Shown: positions 13,582-25,193 of the stretch, piece after piece
Position numbering within the stretch: position 1 is the first letter of the stretch
Layout: every line of letters begins with the position of its first letter
Origin: Taiwanofungus camphoratus
Lineage: Eukaryota; Basidiomycota; Agaricomycetes; Polyporales; Taiwanofungaceae
Direction: 5' to 3'
Length of the DNA: 64,000 nt
NCBI GenBank assembly: GCA_003999685.1
Contig: CP021223.1
Coordinates: 2,170,001 to 2,234,000, forward strand
Notes under the pieces: generated by a model
Database searches by the model: none
Told to the model about the DNA's origin: nothing
What the model saw: only the letters and a program-made list of their open reading frames with translations
Program-made: the position numbers and the translations under genes

Positions 13582-16465
13582 ATGCCCGCGCTCCGCTCTC
13601 TTCTCGTTCCCTTCCTGCTTCTGCCTGCCCTGGCGCTCTGCGGCCTCGTCGACCAGATAGAGCGGGCCATCGTGAACATGGTCGACTGTGCGACGTGCCA
13701 TTCGACCCTCCCGATGTTCAAGAACATCGCGCGGCTCGGCGACGACGTCTTCGTGCGGACCATCATCACCGCCTGCAATGACCTCAGGGTGCGCACGGCC
13801 TCGACCGCGTATCGCGTATCATCTGACATACATATGGCCCAGATCGAAGATCGAGACGTCTGCGAGGGCGCTATCCGCACGCAGGGCCCCATCCTCGCCC
13901 ACGACCTGCGGCACTTCTCCCTGTTCGGCCAGACAGCGACCAAGTTCTGCGATGCGGTCTTTGGCCTCTGCGAGCCGCCGCCGGTCAATGAGCACTCGGT
14001 GCCGTTCCCGAAGCCAGCGCCCGCCAACCCTACCGTCTTCACGTCCTCCGGGAAGCCCCCCTTCCAAGTCATTCATTTCAGCGACGTTCACATCGATCGT
14101 CAATACACTGTGAGCACACCACGGTCTTTCTGGTCGCTCATGTATGCGCGGCGGACTCATGACAATGCGTCCAGGCTGGCACAGAGGTGAATTGCACGAA
14201 GCCAATATGCTGCAGGGACTACGAGGAAGTGCCCAAGCCCAAGCACATCAAGGTGCACGCGGGACAGCATGGGAGCAGGCGCTGTGACTCGCCCGTCTCC
14301 CTCGCGGACTCGATGCTGGAGGCTGCGCAGCACTTTGGCGGGTCGGCGACGTTTTCGATATTCACGGGAGACGTTATCGATCGTAAGGTTGTTTAGCTGC
14401 TGCGTTTTATCGGTCGTGACTGAGTCTTTGTATACTTGACCGGGACAGATGCGGTTTGGCAAGTGGACGAGGAGTAAGAGTTTGTTCTTGGCATGTCTAG
14501 GCCGTCACGCTGATTGATGTATAGCTATGTCTCGAGTGATATCCAAGCGTTCAGCAACCAGTTCATCGAGAAGCTGAATTCTCCTTTGTTCCCGGCTCTC
14601 GGTCAGTGCCTTTCGTCCATAGTTTTAGTGACTGCCTTACTCATGGAGTATATTTTGAACCAGGAAACCAGTCAGTGCTGCCACATAACAGCGACAGAAA
14701 GGGGAGCGAGCTAATACCTTCGTCATAGTGAATCCGCTCCTACAAACAGCTTCCCGCGCAACACCACAGATCACCCAATCAACTCCGAGTGGGTCTTCGA
14801 TGCTCAGAAGGCAGGCTGGAGTGTACGTCCCGCCCTCTCATCAGTAAATCGGCGTCTGACTCTACCCGGCACAGCAATGGATTGGCCCTGCCGCTACCGC
14901 CCAGCTACACCCTCACTCTGGGAGCTACTCGACTATGGCTCCGGGACTGAATCTGAGGTGATCTCGAATTCTTCCACCAACCACACAGAATGCTGAGACC
15001 CTCATAGGATCATTTCGGTCAACACGCAGTACTGGTACAAGCAAAAGTAGGTGGCCAATGCTTCCTATTTGCGATGATGTCTGAGTTCTCTTTCCTGTTC
15101 GAAGCTTCTGGCTCTATGACAGTGATACTCTGCAGTACGTTCAATCCTTGCAGACGGGGCTCTATTCAAGCTAATGGTGTGCACCTAGGCCTGATCCGAA
15201 CGGTATCCTCGAGTTCATCGTCCAAGAACTCCAGGCAGCGGAAGATGCGGGTCAGCGTGCGTGGATCATCGCACACATGCCGCCGGGCAGGGGAGACGTC
15301 ATGCATGACCAAGTAAGCTGCGAACTCAAGAGTGCTCGTGCGCGACATACTCTAACATTCGCTCGTCAATGCAGTCGTACTACTTTGACCAGATCACCCA
15401 GCGCTACAAGAATACCATCGCAGGCCAGTTCTACGGCCACACGCACAGAGTGAGTTGTTTGGTTTCCACTTGTGGGTTATGATTGTTGAGCGTGGTTTTT
15501 CAAGGATGAATTTGCAATCGGCTACTCGAACTATAGCGACCAGACGGCAGAGACTGCTGTCAGCGTGGCAATGATTGGACCAGCGCTTACCCCTATGAGT
15601 GCGTTTCTCTTCTAGCTGTTGGATGAGGACGGGCATGACTAGGGTTGCAGGCGGGAACCCTGCATTCAAGGTCTACGACATCGATCCAGACACCTTCGAG
15701 ATTATGGATGCACGGACATACATGAGTGAGGAGTTGATCGTGGTTACCATGTTTTTCTTCAAGCTGATTGTCGCTCCCTCGAACGTTTCCATAGCCAACA
15801 TATCTGATCCCATGTTCCAATTGCACCGTAAGTAAGAACTCCTGATCCGCCTTTCTCACTCTTCTGACGTCTTAGGAACAGCGACATGGGAGCTTCTTTA
15901 TAGCGCCCGCGATACCTACGGCCCACTGGTACCTTCGCTCCTTGCGAATGCCTCGCTCAGCCCGGCATTCTGGCACAATCTCACTGAAGTCTTCTACAAG
16001 AATGACACCGCGTTCCAGACGTATGTCGCGCACAAGAGCCGCGGGCGGGAATTCGTAAGGAAGCCCTGCCGTGGCACGTGCAAGAACGGGACTTTGTGCG
16101 AGATGCGCACACTGCGCGCCGATGTCTGCGTGAGTGCTTTCATATCTAATGCGCCCCCTCTCCAGCGATTCCAGTCCTCCGCTGACGTTTGTAACTCGGC
16201 ATAGGGTATGGCGTCTGGCCCGGTGTTTCACCTTCCCGGCCCGGGTGAGCACGAGCTCGTTGCTGCCCATTACGATTCGTGTGAAGGAACTGGAGTTGGG
16301 CACATACTCAGGAAGATGGTATCACGAGCAACGTCGCACGCTGTATGCATTTTCTTGTCATTTCCGTTGCATCTCTCAGAACTGACGCCGACTCTACAAC
16401 AGTACTCCCAGGAGGACTTCTCACGACTGAGGGAACATCTGGGCCAGGTTGTTTTTGACGTCTGA
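13582..16465 (+). CDS. acid sphingomyelinase-like phosphodiesterase
   Basis: Secreted or vacuolar metallophosphoesterase predicted to cleave sphingomyelin-like phosphodiesters. Seventeen exons join in phase to 648 residues: 13582-14109, 14175-14382, 14449-14473, 14525-14601, 14664-14670, 14729-14822, 14875-14957, 15008-15046, 15105-15134, 15189-15312, 15375-15449, 15505-15598, 15651-15725, 15795-15827, 15876-16129, 16205-16342, 16403-16465. The start MPALRSLLVPFLLLPALALC is a signal peptide. A saposin-like Cys region follows (CATC, CNDL, CDAVFGLCEP). Then come the metal motifs FSDVHIDRQYT, FTGDVIDH, GNHES (built across a 7-nt exon), WIIAHMPPGRGD and GQFYGHTHRDEF. The C-terminus has a Cys pair region (KPCRGTCKNGTLC). 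The last 60-bp intron is a multiple of three without stops, so retention would add 20 residues. Confidence 0.93.
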
Positions 16466-16825
16466 GATGTGCTGTCGTGTATTATATTGCTATGGATTCG
16501 AGGGCGTCTGGATTGGACACGCATGGACTTTGTTATGTTTAAGGATGTACTTACGGTGCGGGATCTGGACTCTGGCTGGCAAGCCGCAGGCCCTGCGTCT
16601 GCGTTGATGTAACTACATGTGGTGGACTCCCAAAGCCAGGACCTCTGGAGCGACTGGACCGTATATATCCCCAGAGCTTCCACAAGCAAGCCAGTCAAAG
16701 TAGTATGACCGTTGTTGACTTCGGCTGACACTGTTGCCGAGTTTGCATAAGTTTCGTCCTGCGTTTTTCCGAAGTCGAAGGTACCTTCCTATCCTTTAGC
16801 GCTCGTGCGCACATGATCGCGACGC
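16466..16825. other. intergenic
   Basis: 3' flank of the sphingomyelinase-like gene up to the LINE-A target duplication. No gene is seen. Confidence 0.5.
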
Positions 16826-16840
16826 GACGCGCTCGATATT
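16826..16840. repeat. 15-bp target-site duplication, LINE-A 3' side
   Basis: GACGCGCTCGATATT occurs here and again, identically, at 20304-20318, directly outside the two ends of LINE-A. The A-rich tail (T-rich on this strand) starts at the next base. Confidence 0.9.
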
Positions 16841-19800
16841 TTATTTTTTATTTTTTATTTTTTTTTTAATTCCTCGGGTTTATACTCCATACGACGTAGG
16901 TACATGTAGAGTAATAATGATAGTAAGTGGGCATCCGCGCCCGCATGAGCGGCGCACCTACAGTTTTCAGTGGCCTCGTTATGTGGCGTGGGCATATAAT
17001 CCAGCAAGGCCTGCAAAAGGAAAGGTACAGTCATCCATATGACGCCATACCCGTCCCCCGCCCGACCTGCCTTTCACGCTGTGTGTGTTTACTCGGCCCG
17101 GTAATCCCGTTCCGTCAGTAAATCACTTAAGGAACTGAGTGTAGCCCTACAGGTTTCAGGCCTCAGTTATCATTCGGGTAGACGGGGGGGTCATCGCGGA
17201 TACTGGGTTCCGCTATCCCCTCATCTATCCAATTATGGTACATTTCAAACGCCTTTGCTTTGGCATCGTTCCACTCACAGAAATCCCGGTATTTTCCACC
17301 CAGGGCGGTGGTCATACCAGGATCTAAATGTCGGTCCGCATGGAACCGCTGCCAGGCCGCTTGTCTTCCGACAGTGTGGCACATAAGACGGGCACAAGTG
17401 AATGTTCTCGTGCGCGCAGCTTCAGCTTCAAGCAGAGATTCTGCCAGAATCTCCACCCAATCAAAGGTGGAGACCATCGGGTTGAGCCGAAGGAACTCCA
17501 TAATGTCATCTGAGGTCCATCCCCTTTGTTCAGGGGGCCCCATCAGAAGTGGATCACGAGGACCCTGTTGGCGCTTCGTCCAGAATGGACAGTCAAAAAG
17601 CACATGTTCCCTGGTTTCCTCCGCTCCACACAAACAGAGGTGAGGGCCAGGGATATTGAACCTAGAGCGGTATTCACCACCTGGGAAATGGTTGGTGAGC
17701 ACACAACACACACGTGCCACCTCCTTGTTGGACTTGCCAGCTGCCTTCAAGACCCACGTGCCCTTAGCCGTGGTCCCGTGCAGCGGTAGGGCGTCCTCGG
17801 TTACTTTCCATAACCATCGACCGTGATAGTTGGGATTGTCGACTAATGTCCCCCAACGCTTTTTGACCCTTGCCTTGACACAAGCAAGGGCCATTGATTG
17901 TGAGATGAATTCCGGTTGGGGATCATCCAATGCTTTCTTCGCGAGTTCATCAACAAACTCGTTCTGAAAAATGCCTTTATGAGAAGGAACCCAAAAAAGG
18001 ACAATGTGTCGGTGTTCATTTGCATCGAGGAACGCTCGGACGTGTTGAGAAGCCATGACCGCCACCATCTGCGACGGCCCGACTTCCGGCTTGAAGATTC
18101 GGTCAAGTGCCGATTGGTTATCGGAACAGACTATAAGGGTGGTGATGTGGGCAGGGACGTCACGGGCCGCTTCACGCAGCCCGCGCACCAATGCCAGCAT
18201 CTCTGCATCGAAGCTCTGGACCTTGCCGGTCCTGAACTTCCCATGGGCAACGTGGTCTTCCCCGTCAATGACGAGCCACGCGCTACCAGATCTCACTGAT
18301 GGCGCATTTGCATACGATCCATCAGTGAACAGCATTCGCCCTTCTGGCTGGGCCAACTGGCGCCGGAATTCCGGCCACCAGGTGAACTCCAACCAGTCGG
18401 CAAATTCAGGAGAGCGTTTGTTTGGACCTTTTCCGTCCAGGAACATCCGCTCGAAGCGATCAATGTACCGATCCACGACCCGATCACTGGGCCGCACCTC
18501 CGGATGGAGTGGTGCAAAGTCTTCTGATGACTGCCGCCCGATGCGATCTATGAACGTCATGGGGGTGACAGCCTGTTTTTTGCCACGGCGCGAATTAAGC
18601 GGCCATGGCGCAGTAATATTGGTGACGTTAGTCGCCCAATAAGGTGGGAGAGCGGCCCTCATTGAGTGCCCTTCATGAACTCGCCGCGCTCGAAGCGCAG
18701 CTTTTTCCATGTATCGGTCGACCTGGATGCGGATGGGGACCAACCCACCCAACATCTCCATCGCCCCGATCGGTGTGGTCTTAAAACAGCCGGTGATCCA
18801 CCTAGCTGCTCTCGACTGGGCGGTCTGCAATTCTTTTGCAGCCCATTTAAGGCCCTTCCACTGTGGGTTCCACCATAGTTGAGCGCCATATAGCATCAAC
18901 GGAACGACGTGCGCAATATAGAGCCGCCTTTTGTTGATGGGATGGAATCCGCGTGCCGAATTACCGAGCATGCGAAGTGCATTGCACGTGCTGGCCGCCT
19001 TATTGGCGTAAAACCGCACATGTGCATGGAAGCTAAGCTTGGGATCTAGGAAGAACCCAAGATAGCGCATCGTGTCCTTTGCTCACAAAGTGACGTCATG
19101 TCCATCAGTTCGGATGGTTAAATCCGGACCCAGGGGTCGTGAAGTTGAATACCCCTTCTGGCGCTTCCAGAAGTGCATCAACTCCAGCTTATCTCCTTCA
19201 ACACCTAAACCTAAACGGTTCAGGTCGCCGACTAGATCATGGAAGACATCCGCCAATATAGCGTTGTTCTTCAGGACAAGGGCTTGCGGGCTGTCATCAA
19301 CAGCCTTCGGCAAAGCCGCCATGATGAGACTGTCGTCCACATAGAACTGGGTCCCTGTTCGGCCCGGTTGTACCAAATGGACTGGCGCCCACTTGTGTAT
19401 GACCGGTGCAATGTAAACCCCAGATAAAATTGGGGATAAACTCGATCCTTGGCCGACTCCGACATCAAAGTCAGATGGATCGGTCAAGGTACCATTGAAC
19501 AAGAATCGGGTTTTTCGCCTGATCAAGTAATTTGCCATGAAATTACAGAGCTTGCTATTGAAGCCCTGCTTTCGCATGATTCCTACCAGCGCATCATGAT
19601 TGATGGACGGGTAGAACTGTGACACATCGAGCAATAGCACCAATGGGATAAGGTTGCGCGCCCATGCCTCTTTGACATTGTGCACTAGTTGAATGCCAGC
19701 ATCAGTGGTGCTATGCTGCATAGCCCCACCAAACTGGCATGGGTGTAGAATTCCCCACTTCTGGGCATCCCACTGCATTCGTTTGGCAATGATCTTTTCG

Positions 19801-20303
19801 AACAGTTTGCCAAAACAATTCAGCAAGCAGATAGGCCTGTAGGCCTTCGCTAGCGTATAGTCCGGTTTGTTCGGTTTGGGTAGAACCACCGTAACAGACC
19901 ACTTGAATACGCTCGGATAGACCTCGAAATCGAGGCAAGCGTTATAGTACGCGCGCAGCCATTGCCGCACGTGTATACCGAGATCGGTCTCGATGCCCTC
20001 CTCAGAGCGCTCGATCCGGTCCACCATCCATTTAATCCACATCCAGTTCACATGATCGGGACCAGGTGCGGACGTATTGCTAGTGGATTTGAAATTCTCG
20101 CGAATCTCAAACTCACTAATGTCTGGTAGAGTCAACTCCTCCCGTTGGGGAATTTCGTCTACAAATGACAGATCCACCGGCCGTGGGTTGGCAGGCGTGA
20201 ACTGAGCTTGAAAGGCACGACTGAGATCAGCCGCACTTTGGACTGGCGCACCATCAGCTTGCCGCAGCTGGATAGTGGCCTCTTGTCATCTCGGCTTTGT
20301 CCA
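16841..20303 (-). mobile_element. LINE-A, 5'-truncated non-LTR retrotransposon
   Basis: A 3463-bp insertion bounded by a perfect 15-bp target duplication. On the minus strand it starts inside the linker before the reverse transcriptase, runs through RT, RNase H and a C-terminal Cys-His motif, and has a 3' UTR of about 290 bp and an interrupted poly(A) tail (runs of T at 16841-16867 on the plus strand). ORF1 and the endonuclease are missing, the usual result of incomplete target-primed reverse transcription. The RT-RNase H order and the motif style fit the Tad-like group of fungal LINEs. The intact duplication and nearly open reading frame point to a recent insertion. It landed about 60 bp upstream of the ATG at 20378. 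Confidence 0.93.
17163..20177 (-). pseudogene. LINE-A ORF2 remnant: reverse transcriptase, RNase H
   Basis: One frame runs from the 5' truncation to the stop at 17163, with an in-frame TGA at 19083-19085 separating the RT core from the thumb/RNase H part. RT landmarks: TAKAYRPICLLNCFGKLFEK-like finger region (here LAKAYRPICLLNC), QFGG, LLLDVSQFYPSINH (motif A), GVGQGSSLSPILSG (motif B), FYVDDSLIMAA (motif C, YVDD). Downstream come MRYLGFFLDPKLSFHAHV, then RNase H residues in MLFTDGSYANAP, SFDAEMLALVRG, LIVCSDNQSAL and VLFWVPSHKGIFQNEFVDELAKK. A C-x-C-x(n)-H-x4-C motif, CLCGAEETREHVLFDC, lies near the end. The TGA is likely a CGA-to-TGA transition. More sequence continues in frame upstream of 20177 to the truncation point. 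Confidence 0.9.
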
Positions 20304-20318
20304 GACGCGCTCGATATT
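20304..20318. repeat. 15-bp target-site duplication, LINE-A 5' side
   Basis: Second copy of GACGCGCTCGATATT, identical to 16826-16840. Confidence 0.9.
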
Positions 20319-20377
20319 GACATCGCTGTTCACGATTCCTTTATTGGTGGCTTGCCACTAGCGTATCCTATCCAATT

Positions 20378-20554
20378 ATGAGTTCCTCTCTCGGTTCTAC
20401 GTTTGAAACGGCATTGTCATTGTACTTTCAAACACTCGAGAACGATGTAGTTTATCATACGTTCGAAGAGGATGGCCACAAATGGCCCTATCAAGTCAGA
20501 GAATGGGCCGCGCCGCTTCAGGACGATCACAAGCTTCCGTCATGGCTGAAAAGT
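20378..20554 (+). CDS. possible first exon of an unrecognised gene
   Basis: An ATG opens 59 codons with a protein-like composition (MSSSLGSTFETALSLYFQTL and onward, rich in aromatic and charged residues) and stops cleanly, in phase 0, at a GTAAGT donor. No family is recognised and I could not place the following exons with confidence. Candidate downstream coding sequence lies near 21300-21580 but is not linked by clear splice signals. LINE-A sits just upstream, so the gene may have lost its promoter or be decaying. Confidence 0.3.
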
Positions 20555-23275
20555 GTAAGTCATTCATGATTTGCCTAATGATGTGTACTCACCGGTCCTT
20601 GGGTGCACAAAGGATGGCTGTTTGGATTCTAGACTACAACTGCCCCCTCTTTCCCGGGCATAGATCTGCATAGCCAGACTGATAAAGGCCTGAATGGTCT
20701 CTTGGAAAATACGCTCGACTTGACTCTCAGTGATTCTAATGGCCTGCGGACATCCGTTGATGCAGAGCATCGATGCAGCAGACCGGATCCTAAGGAATCC
20801 TTTTTGACAATTTTGATGCGCAATGCCATATGCGCAATTGTGTTTGATCTCGGTAGGGCGAGTGATATTTGTCAGTTTTGAATGGGTTGTTCTGCGGTTG
20901 ATGACAATACTTGGAATTAGCGAAGATATCATGCTTTCTCTTCCTCGCCATTTGAGTGGAGATGTCAACGCTTTGATGGAACACATGCCTGCGACCAAGT
21001 CCACTCTTGGTATTTGTCCGTGCAGAAGTATTCTGTGGCCCTTATTCCCATTTAGATGAGTCGGTCGATAAACGGTCAGACAGTTATATATATGGCAATT
21101 ACAATGACTGTTTTGATGGATCAGAATCGTCGTCATTGGAAATGAATGGCTTGTCAGACTCTTCGATGAGGAGGTTGTTGGTCCTGTGCGACCAGCGCCG
21201 ACAGCCGCGTATACCTGTTCCTAAGGCCCAGAAGCGACGCCCCACCAAATTGAACCTTCATTTGCTATCTTTTGCTCCATCGGTACCACTCCCACAGACA
21301 TGTTCTATACCAATCTTGTGTATGGCGGACGAGGACCGTCTACCTGTGCTGATTTTGAGCATACTCTATCAACGACGGGTATGGAATATAGATGCACCTC
21401 TCATCGGAATTGGATTTTACTAGTATGGCGCTTCAGTCCGCGTATATTTTGGCTGGTCCGACACTCAAATGGGCCCCGGAAGAGTTCTCGTGAGTTCTAT
21501 TGCATTTTCTATTATCTACCATTGACTAAAGTGCAGCTCAGACGCACATCGGGCACTGTGAACTCTATGGCGAGATGGACATGATGAAAAATCAACTGCG
21601 TTTCCGCTTGTTCGATTTTTTCATAGTCTGAAAGACTAAATTTCGGAAGCCCGCACCGCAGCATGCAATGTAGCGCCTAGCGTAGCGGAGGCTGTTCGAT
21701 AACACACAGTCCCATTATGGCGCATGGATACGTGTATGCATCATAAAAACGAGACTGTAGCCCATGCCATCGTAAAAAGAATTTCAACGTAGATCCAAGG
21801 TCTGGAACATGGATCTCTCGAAGTGTACGTCTCAATCATGAAAACGTGTGCCATCGAGATTTCAAATTAGTATTACGCGTCTTTGCAGTTCGTCTTCGCC
21901 ATCATTCACGTGTGATGAGGATGCATCGCCATCATCGTGAGTATTTATATAATATTGCAAAGCTTGATCGAAATCTGTACAGTCCTATCGATGATACTTT
22001 CGCGTCTTGCACGGGAAGTACGAGTAGCTCGGCCAGGTATGTTTTGAATCAGATTTCGGACCTACCTTGACCGCTCATTGTCAAAATTTTACACAGCCTG
22101 AGCAGTCAAACATTTCAGTTGGCAGCCGATCCTATGTCATGTTCTTCGTAAGTACATGACCAATAACTATCAGGCAGTCGAAGCTCATAACCAAGTCCCA
22201 AGATTTGCCCAGCAGGCTGCGAATACAAATTGCGACATGCTGCTCTTTGAATGGCTGTTCGACGGGAACGCTGAGTACAATATGTCCTCAGCGACTTCGG
22301 AATGCCGCAGAAGTATGAAAAGTTGACAATTTTATCTGGCCAAAAAACTGAGAGTAGCTGGTAAGCATTTCTGAGTTGTTTTAGCACTGGTAGTCTATTG
22401 GTGAAACACGGGAATATCCCCGAAGCGGGTCACAGTGTAAAACCATTCGTCAGGGAGCTTTATGAACAGGCTCATTAGCAGTTCAAGGCAATTTGAACTT
22501 GTCGAGGGCCCCCTGGAGTCCCTGAGCATATATTATCCCCTCTCTTCAGCAGCATCTTTCAAGCTTGCCTGCAGTCCCAAACCAAGGGTTCGTCTCAGGG
22601 AGACGCCTCCAGAACCTCACGGCGCCATGATCACGGTCGTTTCTTAGTGTTTCACTGATACGGCTGGTGCAGAGCACAATATGTTTGCTCTGTAGAGTCG
22701 AACACTGACCCTTAACTTGCTCAACGTGGATCAAGTAGTCATGGAGTTGTGATTGGGAAAAGGTGAAGAATACGACAGGGGCGATTGCGCGCAAATACAA
22801 GATGCTATATATAGTCGACAGCAAAAGTGCGCTATGGAAAAGTTACTGCTACCGGGAGAACTTGTTGGCCCGTCTTGGGAAGGTACCCATTAAAGGAATG
22901 TGTGATGCAATCGGATCCCTCCATGTTCTCGCAAGTCTAAACAATCGCAGAGCAGCGAAGTAGACTACATTCTATTGAATACTATATCATCGAGCAGGTT
23001 TCGGCTGAATGAGTGAAGACAATAGACTGAAAAGGATGTCGGAGATGACGGTCAGAGCCTTGGTTTGATGGGTGATGTAGTTCATAATACCTTGAGGCAC
23101 CCGCGGCCTGGCGGGGTGCATTTGTAGCTCGAATGGCACGAAAGTGTCTAGTTTGTCCACGCTTGCACAGACTCCATCCATCTTCCGCCATCGTGATTGA
23201 CACAGATGTCAGTATGCACGGTATAGTCTAGCTGCCAGCCAGTGATCCCAAATGAGATAATCGAAGAAAGGGATA
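20555..23275. other. gene-poor stretch
   Basis: About 2.7 kb, AT-richer than the flanks, with no supported gene. The longest open frame is 190 codons on the minus strand (20564-21136). It has a plausible stretch (IFQETIQAFISLAMQIYARE) but no recognised domain, and its first half reads like non-coding sequence. The region may include the 3' part of the Helitron whose helicase lies next door; no clear CTRR end with a hairpin was found by eye. Confidence 0.4.
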
Positions 23276-25193
23276 TCATGGAAGGATCTCATGATAAGTG
23301 ACATTCTTCGTAGTCGAACGCCCTGGTTGAAGACGAACCCTAGCATGACTACGATGCCTGATACGCGACAACGCTGTGTATAATTGGCCATGCGAGAATA
23401 CGGGGCGAGTGAGATCAACACCGACGACATCCAACGTGAGCCCCTGACAGCTATTGAATGTTGTTGCATACGCAGGTGCCAAGGGAAATTGACGACGAAC
23501 AAGAGTATGACCCGATTCGACGACCGTTGTAAAGGGTATCCGTGAGATGAGAACGTCTTCCATGTCTACTAGCACACTTCCGGCCCCTATTCCGCGTAGG
23601 ATGCGGACTGTGATTATACGCTTGCCCATGGCTATAATGACAACGCGCGTGTTTTTCACGAGACCACGATCCGGGGAGAGGTTGCACATGAGGCGATAGA
23701 CGCCATTAACTTTGATTGTAAGGGCGCGAGCGGGCATGCCTGGTGGTGGCTGTCGTGCGACGTCATTGAGAACACTTGCAGGAGGTGTAGCGTCTACCTC
23801 AGCACCTTCTTTCAAAGAATCAGTTGCAAGATACGTGCGCTGAATGCCCTGAATCCGGTTAAGGATCTCGTTGTTATACTCATCGACCTGGTCGTTGGTA
23901 GGTGCGAGTATAGCACGTCTAAGGCATGCTGTCGGATCATCCAAAATAGCCCTTGGATAGACAAAATTTATGAGGTCGTCGTTATTGCTCACTTTCTGTA
24001 GCATGTCCAACGCAACGTTTGGGCCAACACCATCACCTATAGAGTCGACAAAATCCGCGAAGGGGAGGTCTTCAGCATTGCGAATAGGTTGGGAAAGTCG
24101 GTACACAGAGAACTGTCGCCAAAGAGGTGACGACCGGATAGATGCATCAACAACCTGCCGTCGTGTTCCATGCCGGATTACAGGACATGTCTGTCTGAAG
24201 TCGCCCAGTAGGATAACAACCTTGCCGCCAAAGGGAAGATCATTTCTCATGACTCGTCGACATGTTTCCTCTACACATGCAAGTACCGCGCTATTCGCCA
24301 TAGGTGCCTCGTCCCATATGATGACGGCCGCCTCACGTATCAGCTCTCCGCGCGGATCATGAGCTTCGACAGAAGATGAGAGGACCTGGCCCTCCTCGCC
24401 TACTGGGACCTGCAAGTGTACACCTGAGACTCAGTGCATAAAGTGAGACGCGGATAGCCCTTACCTTGAAAGTGGAGTGTGCAGTCTTGCCTCCAGGATA
24501 AAGTTGTGCCGCAAAAGCTGAGGTTGCAGTAGGCAGCACGATTCGTCCAAGTGATCGGAGTTTATAGCAGATGGCATTGACAAGAAAGGTCTTGCCTCGC
24601 CCAGCTTTCCCATCCACAAACGCGCATAGCGGCCGTTCATTCAACACAGCGTCTATAATCTCGGCATAGATCTGATATTGTTCCGAGTTGAATTTGGACG
24701 CTGCTGTAGCCGCACGAGCGGCAAGCATTTCAAGATCGTCCCACTGCGAGAGCTCATGCTCGACTTCACGACTGTGAAAAGATGGCTCTGGAAGCCCATA
24801 CACACCGAGCGACTTCCCATGCTCTTCTAGACAACGACCAATCTCCTCCAGCGCCTGGTTTATGCCGATATTGATGTTATCACTCTCCAGAATATAGTCC
24901 TGGGCAAACGCATCTCGAAACGCCCGCCATGTGGAGATCGGAGAATTAACGAAGTCGTTGACCAACAGATGTACGAAGAATAGACGCAATTGATGAGGGG
25001 TCTTCAACATTTGTACGGCTTCTCTCAGCGCATGCTCCGCCTTTAGATCCTCTAAGGACAAACCGAAACTATTTGAGGGATCCTGAGTGTTGGTTCGAGG
25101 AGCATGTGAGGTCTGCAATTTCAGTAACGGCAATGCCTGCGCCGAGTAGCAGCAATGCCAAGTCTTGGGGGTTAAGTCGGGTTTCCTTGACAT
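23276..25193 (-). CDS. Helitron/PIF1-type DNA helicase, N-terminus uncertain
   Basis: Two exons, 24465-25193 and 23276-24409, joined across a 55-bp intron (FK|VPVGEEG). Motifs: LKTPHQLRLFFVHLLVNDF upstream linker typical of Helitron helicases, FVDGKAGRGKTFLVN (Walker A), LPTATSAFAAQLYPGGKTAH (motif Ia), AVIIWDEAPMAN (Walker B), VILLGDFRQTCPVIRHG (motif III), LTIKVNGVYRLMCNLSPDRG, LAPAYATTFNSCQGLTLDVV (motif V) and GQLYTALSRIRHRSHARV (motif VI). The C-terminus, TKNVTYHEIL, is where Helitron helicases usually end. The Rep (HUH endonuclease) and the preceding DUF6570/Helitron-like domain are not seen, so this is either a truncated Helitron or a domesticated or solo PIF1-like gene. The ATG at 25193 is doubtful: residues before about 45 look non-coding, and an upstream exon may exist. 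Confidence 0.82.
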
